Part shown: positions 15,550-22,865 of the stretch, piece after piece | Position numbering within the stretch: position 1 is the first letter of the stretch | How the letters are laid out: the number at the start of each line of letters is the position of its first letter | Assembly: GCA_000436975.1 (NCBI GenBank) | Contig: HG000345.1 | Location: 9,113 to 73,112 of the forward strand | Length of the DNA: 64,000 nucleotides | Source of the DNA: Clostridium sp. CAG:1000 | GTDB lineage: Bacteria; Bacillota_I; Bacilli_A; RF39; UBA660 | Direction: 5' to 3' | Notes under the pieces: model-generated | The model's database searches: none | What the model was told of the DNA's origin: nothing | Seen by the model: only the letters and a program-made list of their open reading frames with translations | Translations under genes and position numbers: made by a program

Positions 15550-16266
15550 TTAAAATATGTCTCCTTCATTTTTTATATTTACTTTTGGTTTCTTTTCTAA
15601 ATGTTTTACCGCTTGTTCCAATTGCGTAATTGACATTTTTGTATTATTTTCAACTTTATAGGTTTGATAGATTAATTCTTTATTAGTATTGGTTTCTCTT
15701 GCTAATCTATCAAGTTTCACTATAAGTTCAGTTTTCTTTTTTAATTCCTCCTCTTTTGTCAATCTTTTTACAGCTTGAGGTTTTTGATTTTCTTCATCAC
15801 CTGTTTCAACTTTATATGCTTTTAATAATGCGTATTTGTCTGCGTAAGTTAATGCCTTTCCGGGTGCTTTATCTTGACTATCAATTCCATCCCCATAACT
15901 TTTAATCTCAATATATTCTTCTGGTTTATCCACATTTACAAATCGATATGTTATTTCAAGCCTTATCACAAAATTCTCGACATCTCCGTATTTAGTGTTA
16001 AAGGTTAGTCTATCCTGACTAATTATTTTTCTTTCGGTTGGATAACTATATATTCCTAATTTATTTTCAATAGGCTTAACAGCATTCAAGATGTCAGCTT
16101 CTTTTGTTGCTTTATATTCTGATTTAGTTCCTTCACCAACTTTTAAGTTCTTTTTTACTTTTTGAATTTCCACTGTTGCAAGTGACATTTTTTGAAAAAT
16201 GTTTAATTTAGAATAATCAACATTTTCAACATTTTTTATTTCATTTATTTGTTTTTGTTCTTCCAT
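15550..16266 (-). CDS. erf: ERF-family single-strand annealing protein
   Basis: 238 residues. The signature 'GDGIDSQDKAPGKALTYADK' followed by 'YALLKAYKVETGDEEN' is diagnostic of the ERF superfamily, which anneals complementary single strands in phage recombination. The N-terminus shows the usual 'NIFQKMSLATVEIQKVKKNL' helix. A C-terminal helical tail follows. Neighbours (SSB, DUF1351) form the usual recombination set. Confidence 0.9.
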   Translation of the reverse strand: MEEQKQINEIKNVENVDYSKLNIFQKMSLATVEIQKVKKNLKVGEGTKSEYKATKEADILNAVKPIENKLGIYSYPTERKIISQDRLTFNTKYGDVENFVIRLEITYRFVNVDKPEEYIEIKSYGDGIDSQDKAPGKALTYADKYALLKAYKVETGDEENQKPQAVKRLTKEEELKKKTELIVKLDRLARETNTNKELIYQTYKVENNTKMSITQLEQAVKHLEKKPKVNIKNEGDIF

Positions 16267-16505
16267 ATTTTTTCATTTTCATCCTTTCTAAAATTCCAAA
16301 TTGATACATAATTTGTAATATTTCTAATTGTAATTTCATCCCAGCCTAATTTTTCGAGGTCAGTTTCAAAATCATTTAAATTTTTCTTCTTTTTAAATAA
16401 TCTTTTGTATAATCCAATTATTCGATTTCTATCGATTTTTCTTTTGATGTACAAACTATCTAAATACATATCGAATAATTTCAATTCTTCTTCACTTGTT
16501 TTCAT
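16245..16505 (-). CDS. Hypothetical phage protein, 86 aa
   Basis: Start at ATG 16505 overlaps the upstream stop (ATGA) with AGGTG before it. Basic helical protein ('RKIDRNRIIGLYKRLFKKKK', 'WDEITIRNITNYVSIW'), overlapping the ERF start. It resembles a small DNA-binding accessory but no family is recognised. Confidence 0.6.
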   Translation of the reverse strand: MKTSEEELKLFDMYLDSLYIKRKIDRNRIIGLYKRLFKKKKNLNDFETDLEKLGWDEITIRNITNYVSIWNFRKDENEKIWKNKNK

Positions 16506-17035
16506 TCGACACCTGCTATTACATGTTTCCAATAAAGATTTATTCCTTCTTTTTCTTTTTGAGTTAGAATATTTTTCTGTTTTTCCTCTGCGACTATTCT
16601 TTTAATAAATTTTGGGTATCTTTCATTTATAGTTTCCAATGTTACAGTTCTTAAATCTTCAAATATTTCTGAAGGATTAAATCCTAACTTGCCGCTCATC
16701 TTTTTGATGTACTTTAGATCTAAATCTCTTTCATAGCACTTATCTGCTTCTTCCATCGATTTAAACTTCTTGCCACAATTTGAACATACATATAGTCCCT
16801 GAATGTTTGCTTCCTCTTTTTGAGTAAATGTTTTGAGCGGATAAATAAGAATGCTCAGTGTAGGTGTTTCCTTATCTCCAGAATTAACATAGTTATCAAA
16901 CTCTTCTAAGACTTCGTTAAACTCGTAGTCTTTCAATTTGCTGGACCAATTCTCAATTACATCTTCAGTTATGGAGAAGTAAGGATAGAAACTTTTGATT
17001 ATTTTTAATAACTTTTCAACTTGTGCTCTATTCAT
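16502..17035 (-). CDS. G39P-like helicase-loader/inhibitor protein with zinc-binding site
   Basis: 177 residues from ATG 17035. The N-terminal ~70 residues ('MNRAQVEKLLKIIKSFYPYF' through 'DYEFNEVLEEFDNYVNSG') fit the phage G39P replicative-helicase loader/inhibitor domain. Then comes a CSNCGKKF zinc-ribbon half with a second Cys about 15 residues later (EADKCYER). The C-terminus is helical. It follows the DnaD-like initiator, as expected for a helicase-loading module recruiting the host helicase. Overlaps neighbours on both sides. Confidence 0.65.
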   Translation of the reverse strand: MNRAQVEKLLKIIKSFYPYFSITEDVIENWSSKLKDYEFNEVLEEFDNYVNSGDKETPTLSILIYPLKTFTQKEEANIQGLYVCSNCGKKFKSMEEADKCYERDLDLKYIKKMSGKLGFNPSEIFEDLRTVTLETINERYPKFIKRIVAEEKQKNILTQKEKEGINLYWKHVIAGVE

Positions 17036-17783
17036 TTTCTTCACCCATCCTTGCTCTTGCTCTTGCAAATACTGCATCTAGTTTTCTTTCACTAGCAGAC
17101 CTTTTACCCTTTTTCAAATCTTCTTCAATTTTTTCTAAAGTATCTAATCCGCAATCTTTCCAAGTACTAAGAATGCCTTTAATGTAACTCAGTTTGTTGT
17201 GCCCTTGCTCAAATGCAATCTTATAGGCTTTTAAAATAATTGGTTCTGAATAAGTTTCTACTAAGTTGCTCACTTCTTCAAATTCATAAGGCGTTAAGCT
17301 TCTTCCATAGTTTTTTTCGACAAAATCTAAAATCGAATTTGGGAATGTTTCTTTCTCTTCCTCTTTCCCTGCAACCCTATCTCTATTACTATCTTCATTA
17401 GTATTACTTTCTTTAGATATAATATTTTTTTTATTTTTATTAAGAGTATTATTATTAACAACTACAATTACATCTGATGTTGTTATTGTTTCGCTTTCAT
17501 TTTCGCTTTTGATTTCGCTTTCCACTTCGGTTTTTTTATTTCTCCTAGGACGACCACCTTTAGAACCATTTACTACCTTACTTTTGTACGAAATTATGGG
17601 CTTTGTGATATTTATCCACACATCTTCTTCGTAAGAATTAGGTTCTAAATTAGGTTTTTTATCTTTAAAATACCAATCGAATAATTTACCTAAAAATTCA
17701 TCTCTTTTTTCAACATTTTCAATCCTATCAATTAACCGAAACATTTCTATATAAATTGTAAATTGCTTAGGCTGTTTGTTCAT
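17028..17783 (-). CDS. DnaD-domain phage replication initiator
   Basis: 251 residues. The N-terminal ~80 residues form a winged-helix-like domain ('FTIYIEMFRLIDRIENVEKR', 'GSKGGRPRRNKK'). A low-complexity Ser/Thr/Asn linker follows. Residues ~145-215 match the DnaD/DnaB C-terminal domain ('FVEKNYGRSLTPYEFEEVSN' and 'ILKAYKIAFEQGHNKLSYIK' with 'YIKGILSTW'), which binds single-stranded DNA during primosome assembly. First of the replication genes after a small membrane protein. Confidence 0.88.
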   Translation of the reverse strand: MNKQPKQFTIYIEMFRLIDRIENVEKRDEFLGKLFDWYFKDKKPNLEPNSYEEDVWINITKPIISYKSKVVNGSKGGRPRRNKKTEVESEIKSENESETITTSDVIVVVNNNTLNKNKKNIISKESNTNEDSNRDRVAGKEEEKETFPNSILDFVEKNYGRSLTPYEFEEVSNLVETYSEPIILKAYKIAFEQGHNKLSYIKGILSTWKDCGLDTLEKIEEDLKKGKRSASERKLDAVFARARARMGEENE

Positions 17784-17784
17784 A

Positions 17785-18042
17785 TTAACCTCTTAAATGA
17801 GCATTGCAGAAAGATTCACTATTCCCACCATTAATACAGCTCTCAACTGCTCTATCGCTCATAGCAACTAATATTTTTATTATTAAAATAACTATTATTG
17901 CTCCTAATATTAAAAGAGTTATTAATGTATTCTTTTCATCTTTTTCTTCTTTGATTTGCTCATCTTTTAATAATGCTCTTTCTCTATTTCTTCTTAACTC
18001 TTCTGAACTTACTATAAATTCTGGTTCATCTATTTTTTTCAT
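17785..18042 (-). CDS. Small phage membrane protein, 85 aa
   Basis: GAAAGGA precedes ATG 18042. A charged cytoplasmic N-terminus of ~38 residues is followed by one transmembrane segment ('LITLLILGAIIVILIIKILV') and an external tail with two Cys ('ESCINGGNSESFCNAHL'). No family recognised. It abuts the DnaD-like gene. Confidence 0.65.
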   Translation of the reverse strand: MKKIDEPEFIVSSEELRRNRERALLKDEQIKEEKDEKNTLITLLILGAIIVILIIKILVAMSDRAVESCINGGNSESFCNAHLRG

Positions 18043-18097
18043 GTTTAATTTTTCCTTTCAAATATATTTTTTTTGACATAGATTTAACCCCTGTAAT

Positions 18098-18165
18098 TGA
18101 TTTATTCTTCACTTTTTGATATAATTATCAGTGAAGAACTTTTGCGTATGTTCTTCTTTTTTTAT
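18098..18165 (+). promoter_or_regulatory. Promoter with flanking repressor half-sites and immediate terminator
   Basis: On the plus strand TTGATT (18098-18103) and TATAAT are 17 bp apart. TTCACT and AGTGAA half-sites, as in the lysogeny operator, flank the -10. A GAAGAAC/GTTCTTC hairpin with seven T follows at once (about 18134-18165). The middle arm can instead pair with the upstream TTCTTCACT. It would make only a ~35-base RNA; meaning unknown. Confidence 0.4.
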
Positions 18166-18171
18166 GTACAT

Positions 18172-18363
18172 TTAATCGCTCCTTTCTGGTTCTTTAATTA
18201 ACATCTTTTTTTCAAAGTACCATTTAGGAACTTTTGCTTTTATAATTATCGTTCCTGGATATTCTCTTTTAAGTCTTGTATTTAATTCTTTAATTAATTT
18301 ATAACTTGCTGATTTTCCCAACCCAGTTAACTTGATAATCTCTTTTGAATCATAAAATTCCAT
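18172..18363 (-). CDS. Excisionase-like helix-turn-helix protein
   Basis: 63 residues: 'MEFYDSKEIIKLTGLGKSAS' then 'YKLIKELNTRLKREYPG', ending in 'KVPKWYFEKK'. This is the MerR/Xis-type winged helix pattern of small phage and ICE DNA-binding proteins, with the typical 'G.S...Y..I..LN..L...G' motif. GAAAGGAG precedes ATG 18363. A 17-bp motif shared with the integrase upstream region lies just before it (18391-18407), consistent with a role in excision or control of integration. Could also be an early regulator. Confidence 0.6.
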   Translation of the reverse strand: MEFYDSKEIIKLTGLGKSASYKLIKELNTRLKREYPGTIIIKAKVPKWYFEKKMLIKEPERSD

Positions 18364-18390
18364 GTTCTCAACTCCTTTCTTTTTATTTCA

Positions 18391-18407
18391 GCGTGGATAT
18401 TGATATT
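18391..18407 (-). repeat. 17-bp motif upstream of excisionase-like gene
   Basis: AATATCAATATCCACGC (read on minus) lies 28 bp before the xis-like ATG. An exact copy is at 21018-21034 on plus, upstream of the integrase, in the same orientation relative to its gene. Confidence 0.7.
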
Positions 18408-18449
18408 TTTCTTATTCTCCTTTACAATGTTTTTGAAAGGAGGTTTTTA

Positions 18450-18821
18450 ATGTCTGATACTATTTGGGTTGCTATCATAGCTGCTGCATCTGCAATTATT
18501 CCTCAATCGATAAATGCTTATATAAACTATAAAAAAGATGTCAAACTAAAATCGCAAGATATTTATAACCAAAATCGTTTAGATGCAATAAATGAGTTTC
18601 TTGACTCTACTGGAAGTATTTATTCAGAAGTTGGAATGTCTTTAAAAGAAAAATATAATTTTCAAAAATCTGCTCAAAAATTGTTATTATATTTTCCAAA
18701 TATTAGCACCGAAACTTTTAACGAAATATTTGCATCAACCAAAGAATGGAATCCGCAGAAAAGACTTGATACTTTACAGCCATTAATTAAACAACTATCC
18801 AAATCAATAAAAGAAAAATAA
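18450..18821 (+). CDS. Membrane-anchored prophage protein of unknown function
   Basis: 123 residues from ATG 18450 with AAAGGAGG upstream; this start removes 35 unlikely upstream residues. An N-terminal transmembrane segment ('TIWVAIIAAASAIIPQSINA') is followed by a basic, helical cytoplasmic domain. It stands alone on the plus strand between excisionase-like and repressor genes, a position often held by superinfection-exclusion or lysogenic conversion genes. No family is recognised. Confidence 0.65.
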   Translation: MSDTIWVAIIAAASAIIPQSINAYINYKKDVKLKSQDIYNQNRLDAINEFLDSTGSIYSEVGMSLKEKYNFQKSAQKLLLYFPNISTETFNEIFASTKEWNPQKRLDTLQPLIKQLSKSIKEK

Positions 18822-18951
18822 TGTATGCTATGATTAAAGATATTGATAAAATTTTAATAGTTTCTCTATCATTATCTTTTTTTCTTTCATTGAAAATAAA
18901 TATTAAGTAATATATCGCAATTAATATACTCACTATAATTTTAAATGTCAT
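18787..18951 (-). CDS. Small prophage membrane protein (54 aa)
   Basis: A short ORF directly behind the Cro-like gene, with a strong AAGGGGGAA site before ATG 18951. Two hydrophobic segments ('IIVSILIAIYYLIFIF' and 'LSISLIIAYIIFLLLIWIVV') flank a charged loop (NERKKDNDRET). Its 3' end overlaps the 3' end of the convergent membrane-protein gene by 35 bp. Position suggests co-expression with the Cro-like repressor. Function unknown. Confidence 0.6.
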   Translation of the reverse strand: MTFKIIVSILIAIYYLIFIFNERKKDNDRETIKILSISLIIAYIIFLLLIWIVV

Positions 18952-18964
18952 TTATTCCCCCTTA

Positions 18965-19207
18965 TTATCCTTCTTTTTCTTCACTTTGAGTGAAATAAAG
19001 TGGTAAAAAAAATTCATTAATATTGCATCCAATAACACTAGCAATTTCATTTAATTTATTTATTGAATAATTAAATGGATGATTCTTAATATTTATATAA
19101 GTTCTTTCAGTTATATTAAGTTTGCCAGCAATGTCGCTATCTAACAAGCCATATCTTTTTTGGACTGATTTAATATTTCTTATCACTTGCTCTTCATTTG
19201 TTTCCAT
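18965..19207 (-). CDS. Cro-like XRE-family regulator
   Basis: 80 residues with an HTH_3 domain: 'IRNIKSVQKRYGLLDSDIAG' then 'KLNITERTYINIKNHPF' and 'INKLNEIASVIGCNINEFF'. It is divergent from the CI-like gene and its promoter (TTGACA-17-TACAAT on minus) has an operator filling the spacer exactly. A further operator-like palindrome, TTCACTTTGAGTGAA, lies inside the 3' end of the gene near 18979. As the first gene of the minus-strand lytic direction, it is the probable Cro equivalent. Confidence 0.8.
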   Translation of the reverse strand: METNEEQVIRNIKSVQKRYGLLDSDIAGKLNITERTYINIKNHPFNYSINKLNEIASVIGCNINEFFLPLYFTQSEEKEG

Positions 19208-19228
19208 TTATACCTCCTAACTAATTCA

Positions 19229-19314
19229 ATTGTAATTCACTCAAAGTGAATTGTCAAGCATTTTTCACAAAAAGTGAAAAAAATATTGTAAATTAGTGAA
19301 ATTTATTGTATAAT
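19229..19314. promoter_or_regulatory. Divergent lysogeny promoters and operators
   Basis: Minus promoter: TTGACA (19252-19257), 17-bp spacer, TACAAT (19229-19234); the spacer is the palindrome ATTCACTCAAAGTGAAT. A second palindrome TTTTTCACAAAAAGTGAAAAA lies at 19261-19281 and a half-site AGTGAA at 19295-19300. Plus promoter: TTGTAA (19286-19291), 17-bp spacer, TATAAT (19309-19314). This is a genetic-switch layout for the two HTH genes. Confidence 0.8.
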
Positions 19315-19335
19315 TCTGTTGTAAGGAGGGGAAGT

Positions 19336-19692
19336 ATGAAGAATTATTTCGCTAAAAATATTAGTTATCTTATTGATAATAATATAATAAGTGTTGAAAC
19401 AATTTTGAAAATTACAAATCACAATAGTCCTGGACTAATATCTATGTGGAAATCTGGTGAGCGAAATATAATGACAAATGACTTAATTGCAATCGCAAAT
19501 TTTTTAAATTACACAGTAGATGATTTAATAAATAAAGATTTAAGCAAAAAAGATTCAGAACTATCAAAAAGCGAATTAGATGTTCTATTTGATAAACACA
19601 AGGATATATTAACTGATGATGATAAAGAAACTATTAAGTTCATTATAGAAAAAAGGAAACGAGAAATTGATAAGGAGTTGGATGGTGAATAA
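19336..19692 (+). CDS. CI-like XRE-family repressor
   Basis: 118 residues from ATG 19336 (AAGGAGGGG upstream). The N-terminal HTH ('AKNISYLIDNNIISVETILK', 'SPGLISMWKSGERNIMTNDL') is followed by 'IANFLNYTVDDLINKDL', typical of small phage repressors, and a charged helical tail with no peptidase domain. Since it lacks a self-cleaving domain, release may depend on the ImmA-like peptidase encoded two genes downstream. It abuts the next gene. Confidence 0.8.
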   Translation: MKNYFAKNISYLIDNNIISVETILKITNHNSPGLISMWKSGERNIMTNDLIAIANFLNYTVDDLINKDLSKKDSELSKSELDVLFDKHKDILTDDDKETIKFIIEKRKREIDKELDGE

Positions 19693-20606
19693 TGGATTGT
19701 TTTAGCAAAAAAGATAAACTAATAACACTGATTCTCTGTATAATGCTCGGTTTTATAGGAATCCATCATTTCTATTGTGGAAATATCAAAAGAGGTTTTT
19801 TGTACTTATTTACTTTTGGTTTATTCGGTCTTGGATGGTTTGTAGATATAATCATTTTACTCATAATGAATTTAGGAAAACAAAATTCAAAAAAAATGAC
19901 GACAGGTTTAAATTCTAATTATGTAACAAAAAATATTTCAGTTACATCAAGTTATACTGTAGCTAATAATCCATATGCCAATGCTGTTCCTTACGAAGCA
20001 TATTCAACATCCTATTCAAGTAGAAAAACAAATAAAATTGTTAATGATTATATAGTGTTTGATACCGAAACCACAGGTTTAGAACCTGAAATTGATAAGA
20101 TTATTGAATTATCCGCTATAAAATTTATAAATAATAAAGAAGTTGATAGATTTTCAATGCTAGTTAATCCAAATCAAGAAATAGATCCATTTATAACATC
20201 ATTAACTGGTATAAAACAGCTAGATTTAAATTCACAACCAACAATAAACTATGTTCTTCCAAAGTTTTTTGAATTTATTGAAGATTATACTTTAGTAGCG
20301 CATAATGCTCCATTTGATATAAAAATGCTAGCATGTGAATGTTATAGAAACAATATTAAACTATGTGATAACAAGATAATAGACACTGTTACACTAGCAA
20401 AAAGAATAATTCCAAGTGATAATGTAGAAAATTACAAATTAGAAACACTAAAAAATTATTTAGGGCTAGATAATATTTCTCACAGAGCTTTAGCAGATTG
20501 TGAAGTATGTTCTAAAATATATAAATTATATTTGTCAAAACAACAAAATAGAAAAATATTAATTATAGATGATAATACTGGAGAAGTATTAGATGAATTA
20601 AAATAA
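19692..20606 (+). CDS. TM2-domain / DEDDh exonuclease fusion
   Basis: 304 residues. Residues ~5-60 are a TM2 membrane domain (two hydrophobic segments around 'GFIGIHHFYCGNIKRGFLYL'). A ~55-residue linker leads to a DnaQ-like 3'-5' exonuclease: Exo I 'VFDTETTGLEP' (D124, E126), Exo II 'AHNAPFDIKML' (D209) and Exo III 'HRALADCE' (H264, D269), so all five catalytic residues are present. The enzyme is thus tethered to the inner face of the membrane. It is in the lysogeny operon between repressor and ImmA-like gene, so it is expressed in the lysogen; a role in excluding incoming phage DNA is plausible but unproven. Confidence 0.85.
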   Translation: MDCFSKKDKLITLILCIMLGFIGIHHFYCGNIKRGFLYLFTFGLFGLGWFVDIIILLIMNLGKQNSKKMTTGLNSNYVTKNISVTSSYTVANNPYANAVPYEAYSTSYSSRKTNKIVNDYIVFDTETTGLEPEIDKIIELSAIKFINNKEVDRFSMLVNPNQEIDPFITSLTGIKQLDLNSQPTINYVLPKFFEFIEDYTLVAHNAPFDIKMLACECYRNNIKLCDNKIIDTVTLAKRIIPSDNVENYKLETLKNYLGLDNISHRALADCEVCSKIYKLYLSKQQNRKILIIDDNTGEVLDELK

Positions 20607-20662
20607 TAAGTATGCTAGTATAGGTACTTAATATAAATATAAAGAATAAAGAGGTATTAAGT

Positions 20663-20971
20663 ATGGTCATAGAATTATTAAAAGGAAACATGACTCAACA
20701 AGAGTTATTAAATTATTACAATGCTAACATCACTTATGTTAGTTTGAGTAAAGGTATAAATGGATTCGTTTTCAATCATAGAGGTATATACAATATAATT
20801 ATTAATTCTAACCTATCCTATTATAAAAAAAGAAAGTCAATATTGCATGAACTTGCTCATATTGAACTTTCACATTTGGACCAAGATAAAACAATGTTAG
20901 AATTTAATAGAAATGGTTATGAAGATGAAGCAGATAGATATATTAAATACATTAAAGATAATTTAAAATAA
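20663..20971 (+). CDS. immA: ImmA/IrrE-family metallopeptidase
   Basis: 102 residues with the zinc site HELAH (in 'SILHELAHIELSHL') and a downstream acidic 'YEDEADRYIK' that supplies the third ligand. ImmA-type peptidases cleave phage or ICE repressors to trigger induction; the partner here would be the small CI-like protein. It is shorter than many ImmA proteins (about 120-150 aa) but the core is intact. Third gene of the lysogeny operon. Confidence 0.85.
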   Translation: MVIELLKGNMTQQELLNYYNANITYVSLSKGINGFVFNHRGIYNIIINSNLSYYKKRKSILHELAHIELSHLDQDKTMLEFNRNGYEDEADRYIKYIKDNLK

Positions 20972-21017
20972 AAAATAGCACCTGCGGCAACAGGTACTAC
21001 AAATTAGAAAAACTTTG

Positions 21018-21034
21018 AATATCAATATCCACGC
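21018..21034 (+). repeat. 17-bp motif upstream of integrase gene
   Basis: Exact copy of the motif before the xis-like gene (inverted relative to 18391-18407 on the map). It lies about 84 bp before the integrase ATG. Candidate regulator site or integrase/excisionase arm site. Confidence 0.7.
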
Positions 21035-21117
21035 TAATAGAATTGAGTTTTTTAAATGTTTTTCTATACACGATTATACTAAATTAAAAAATTAAAATCA
21101 AGAAAGGAGAATGAAAA

Positions 21118-22239
21118 ATGAATAAAATATATGAAAAAACAAGATATGCAAACATATACAGACATAGTAAAAATGGAAACTATGTAATAAGGCATGATAG
21201 CACTACTATATCTAAAATAAATAGTCAAAAAATATATGACATTAAAGTTGCTAAAGATTATAAAGCAAAACTGGAATTAAATATTAAAAAAATAGAACAA
21301 TCAAATAATTCTTATCTTTTCAAAGATTTATGGAATGAATATATATATCACTGTAAGGAAATATCAAAACTGTCTTATAATACATTAAAAAAGAAAAATG
21401 TAATATATAATTGTTATTTAAAAGATTTAGAAAATTTTAGAATTGACAAAATGGTTAAAGAAAATATCATTGATTTTATGAATCAAGTTATTGCTTCTGA
21501 TAAAACAAAAAACGAAATATTAAAATTATTAAAAGCATTTATTAATTGGTGTTATGAAGAAAAAGATCTGATTAACAAAAAGCCAACTTTAGGAATTAAA
21601 AGTTTTAAAGTCGCAAAAGTAGAAATGAAATATTGGACTATTGAAGAATTTAAAAGATTTATGAAATATATGGCAAATCAAAAAGGCGACTTAGCATATC
21701 GCATAAGAATATTAGTATTAATTGAATTGCATTTAGGTGATAGAATTGGTGAAACAAGAGCATTAACATGGAGCTCTATAAATGAAGAACATTCTACAAT
21801 TAAAATATCTCATTCAATTAATTATGATAGTAAATCTAATGACTTCTTATCCAACACAAAGAATTATGGTTCAGATAGAATCGTTGATGTTAGTAATTTG
21901 TTAATAGAGGAATTATTTAAATACAAGCGATATCTTATAGAGCAGCAAATTAATATTAACGATATAATATTTTATAATTATAACACAAATAAGCCATACT
22001 CAGATTCAAGTTTAAGAAAACAATTTTATCGTTTCTCAAAAGAGGCAGGAGTTTCAAAAATAAGATTATATGATTTAAGACATACATATGTCGCATTAAT
22101 GATGAGCGAGGGTTGGGAATTATATCATATTTCAAGAAGAATCGGTCACACCAATTATTCCACAACAGTAAACAAGTATGGTCATTTAGAAAATAATATT
22201 AGAAAGGAGATAGCAAAAACTACCGATAAATATTTTTAA
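21118..22239 (+). CDS. int: Tyrosine-family phage integrase
   Basis: 373 residues. An N-terminal AP2-like arm-binding region, a SAM-like core-binding domain (~65-150) and a catalytic domain with Arg in 'GDRIGETRALTW', the 'LYDLRHTYVALM' box (H-x-x-R type, here R-H-T), 'ISRRIGHTNYSTT' and a final Tyr in 'VNKYGHL'. GAAAGGAG precedes ATG 21118. It lies at the right end of the prophage, so attR should be just downstream. Confidence 0.93.
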   Translation: MNKIYEKTRYANIYRHSKNGNYVIRHDSTTISKINSQKIYDIKVAKDYKAKLELNIKKIEQSNNSYLFKDLWNEYIYHCKEISKLSYNTLKKKNVIYNCYLKDLENFRIDKMVKENIIDFMNQVIASDKTKNEILKLLKAFINWCYEEKDLINKKPTLGIKSFKVAKVEMKYWTIEEFKRFMKYMANQKGDLAYRIRILVLIELHLGDRIGETRALTWSSINEEHSTIKISHSINYDSKSNDFLSNTKNYGSDRIVDVSNLLIEELFKYKRYLIEQQININDIIFYNYNTNKPYSDSSLRKQFYRFSKEAGVSKIRLYDLRHTYVALMMSEGWELYHISRRIGHTNYSTTVNKYGHLENNIRKEIAKTTDKYF

Positions 22240-22284
22240 TGGAAATTTCAGTGGTAAAAAAATAATAAATTAAGTAATAATAAG

Positions 22285-22388
22285 GGCAAAATGAGAAATG
22301 ATGTTACCCATCACCTGCTCCATTTGTAAAAATCGTCGGAACAACCGATGTTGAGATAAAGCTTAATTAGAAATAATTAAGTTTTTTT
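22285..22388 (+). ncRNA. Small RNA-like element with terminator, homologous to 29105-29182
   Basis: The segment GCTCCAT...AAAAATCGTCGG, a small hairpin (TCGG/CCGA) and '...GATAAAG' is followed by a perfect terminator CTTAATTA-GAAA-TAATTAAG-T7 (about 22361-22388). The same order of elements with matching sequence occurs at 29105-29182. It lies just beyond the integrase where the attachment site is expected, so it may be the 3' part of a host RNA gene used as attB. Confidence 0.5.
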
Positions 22389-22412
22389 GTGTCTAAGAAA
22401 GGTTGTGATGAT

Positions 22413-22694
22413 ATGTTAAATATTATTAAAGAAAAACTTGATTTAAGCCCTGATTTAAAGAAAAAGATTGATTGGGCTAAGAATTATACTTCTACTTCAA
22501 TAACTCTTGAGAAAGGTCATTTAATTAGATTAGAACCTAGTAATCTTGCTTATGTAGATCCACATAAAGTTAAAATCAATAATTATACTTTCTTGTTCTT
22601 CAATGGTGTTAATACTTTCTATGTTAATAACCTAAATGACGGGCATAATCTATCAGAACTAGAAAAATTCTTTAAACTAGCTAAATGCTCTTAA
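22413..22694 (+). CDS. Hypothetical protein of the mobilizable element
   Basis: 93 residues from ATG 22413 (AAAGGTTGTG upstream). N-terminal helical region ('IKEKLDLSPDLKKKIDWAKN') and a beta-rich second half ('LIRLEPSNLAYVDPHKVKIN', 'YTFLFFNGVNTFYVN'). No family recognised. It is the first gene inside the element and precedes the recombinase leader, so it may be a small regulator or directionality factor; that is only position-based. Confidence 0.6.
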   Translation: MLNIIKEKLDLSPDLKKKIDWAKNYTSTSITLEKGHLIRLEPSNLAYVDPHKVKINNYTFLFFNGVNTFYVNNLNDGHNLSELEKFFKLAKCS

Positions 22695-22712
22695 TACTAT
22701 TCCCTCAATAAG

Positions 22713-22740
22713 GAATTGACAAATATTTAAAAAGTGATAT
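22713..22740 (+). promoter_or_regulatory. Promoter of leader peptide/recombinase
   Basis: TTGACA lies near 22718 with an AT-rich -10 (TATTAT/ATTATA) about 16-17 bp downstream, ahead of the leader peptide at 22788. Confidence 0.5.
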
Positions 22741-22787
22741 TATAAATAACCAATGAAAGAGGTAACTCTAGAAATGGAGGTACATCT

Positions 22788-22865
22788 ATGAAAATAAAAC
22801 ACAATATATCGAAATTTTATAATATTGAATTTAATGAGGAGTCAGTAGTATTTAGACTTTACTAG
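22788..22865 (+). CDS. Leader peptide of the recombinase attenuator (25 aa)
   Basis: Short ORF MKIKHNISKFYNIEFNEES... with GGAGG before ATG 22788. Its last third is the 5' arm of a terminator hairpin and its TAG stop (22863-22865) is in the upper stem/loop. A ribosome translating or stalled here would prevent the hairpin from forming. This is the layout of ribosome-sensing attenuators known from resistance genes. Confidence 0.6.
   Translation: MKIKHNISKFYNIEFNEESVVFRLY

Larger units (their letters stand above)
1..22300. mobile_element. Prophage (left end outside window)
   Basis: A continuous phage gene order is seen: capsid, scaffold, minor head protein, portal, terL, terS, late regulator, replication and recombination genes on the minus strand, and a lysogeny/integration block on the plus strand ending in a tyrosine integrase at 21118-22239. 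The left attachment site is not in the window. The right end is not proven; it probably lies just after the integrase, near the RNA-like sequence at 22285-22388. No lysis or tail genes are visible; in this orientation they would lie left of position 1. Confidence 0.9.

Noticed and set aside
18050..18090. Seventeen-codon minus-strand ORF before the 85-aa membrane protein, preceded by AGGGGT
   Set aside because: Overlaps the next gene's ribosome site and start; no conserved feature to support it.
22240..22300. An attP/attR core repeat that could be paired inside the window
   Set aside because: The matching left junction lies outside the window, so no direct repeat can be shown.
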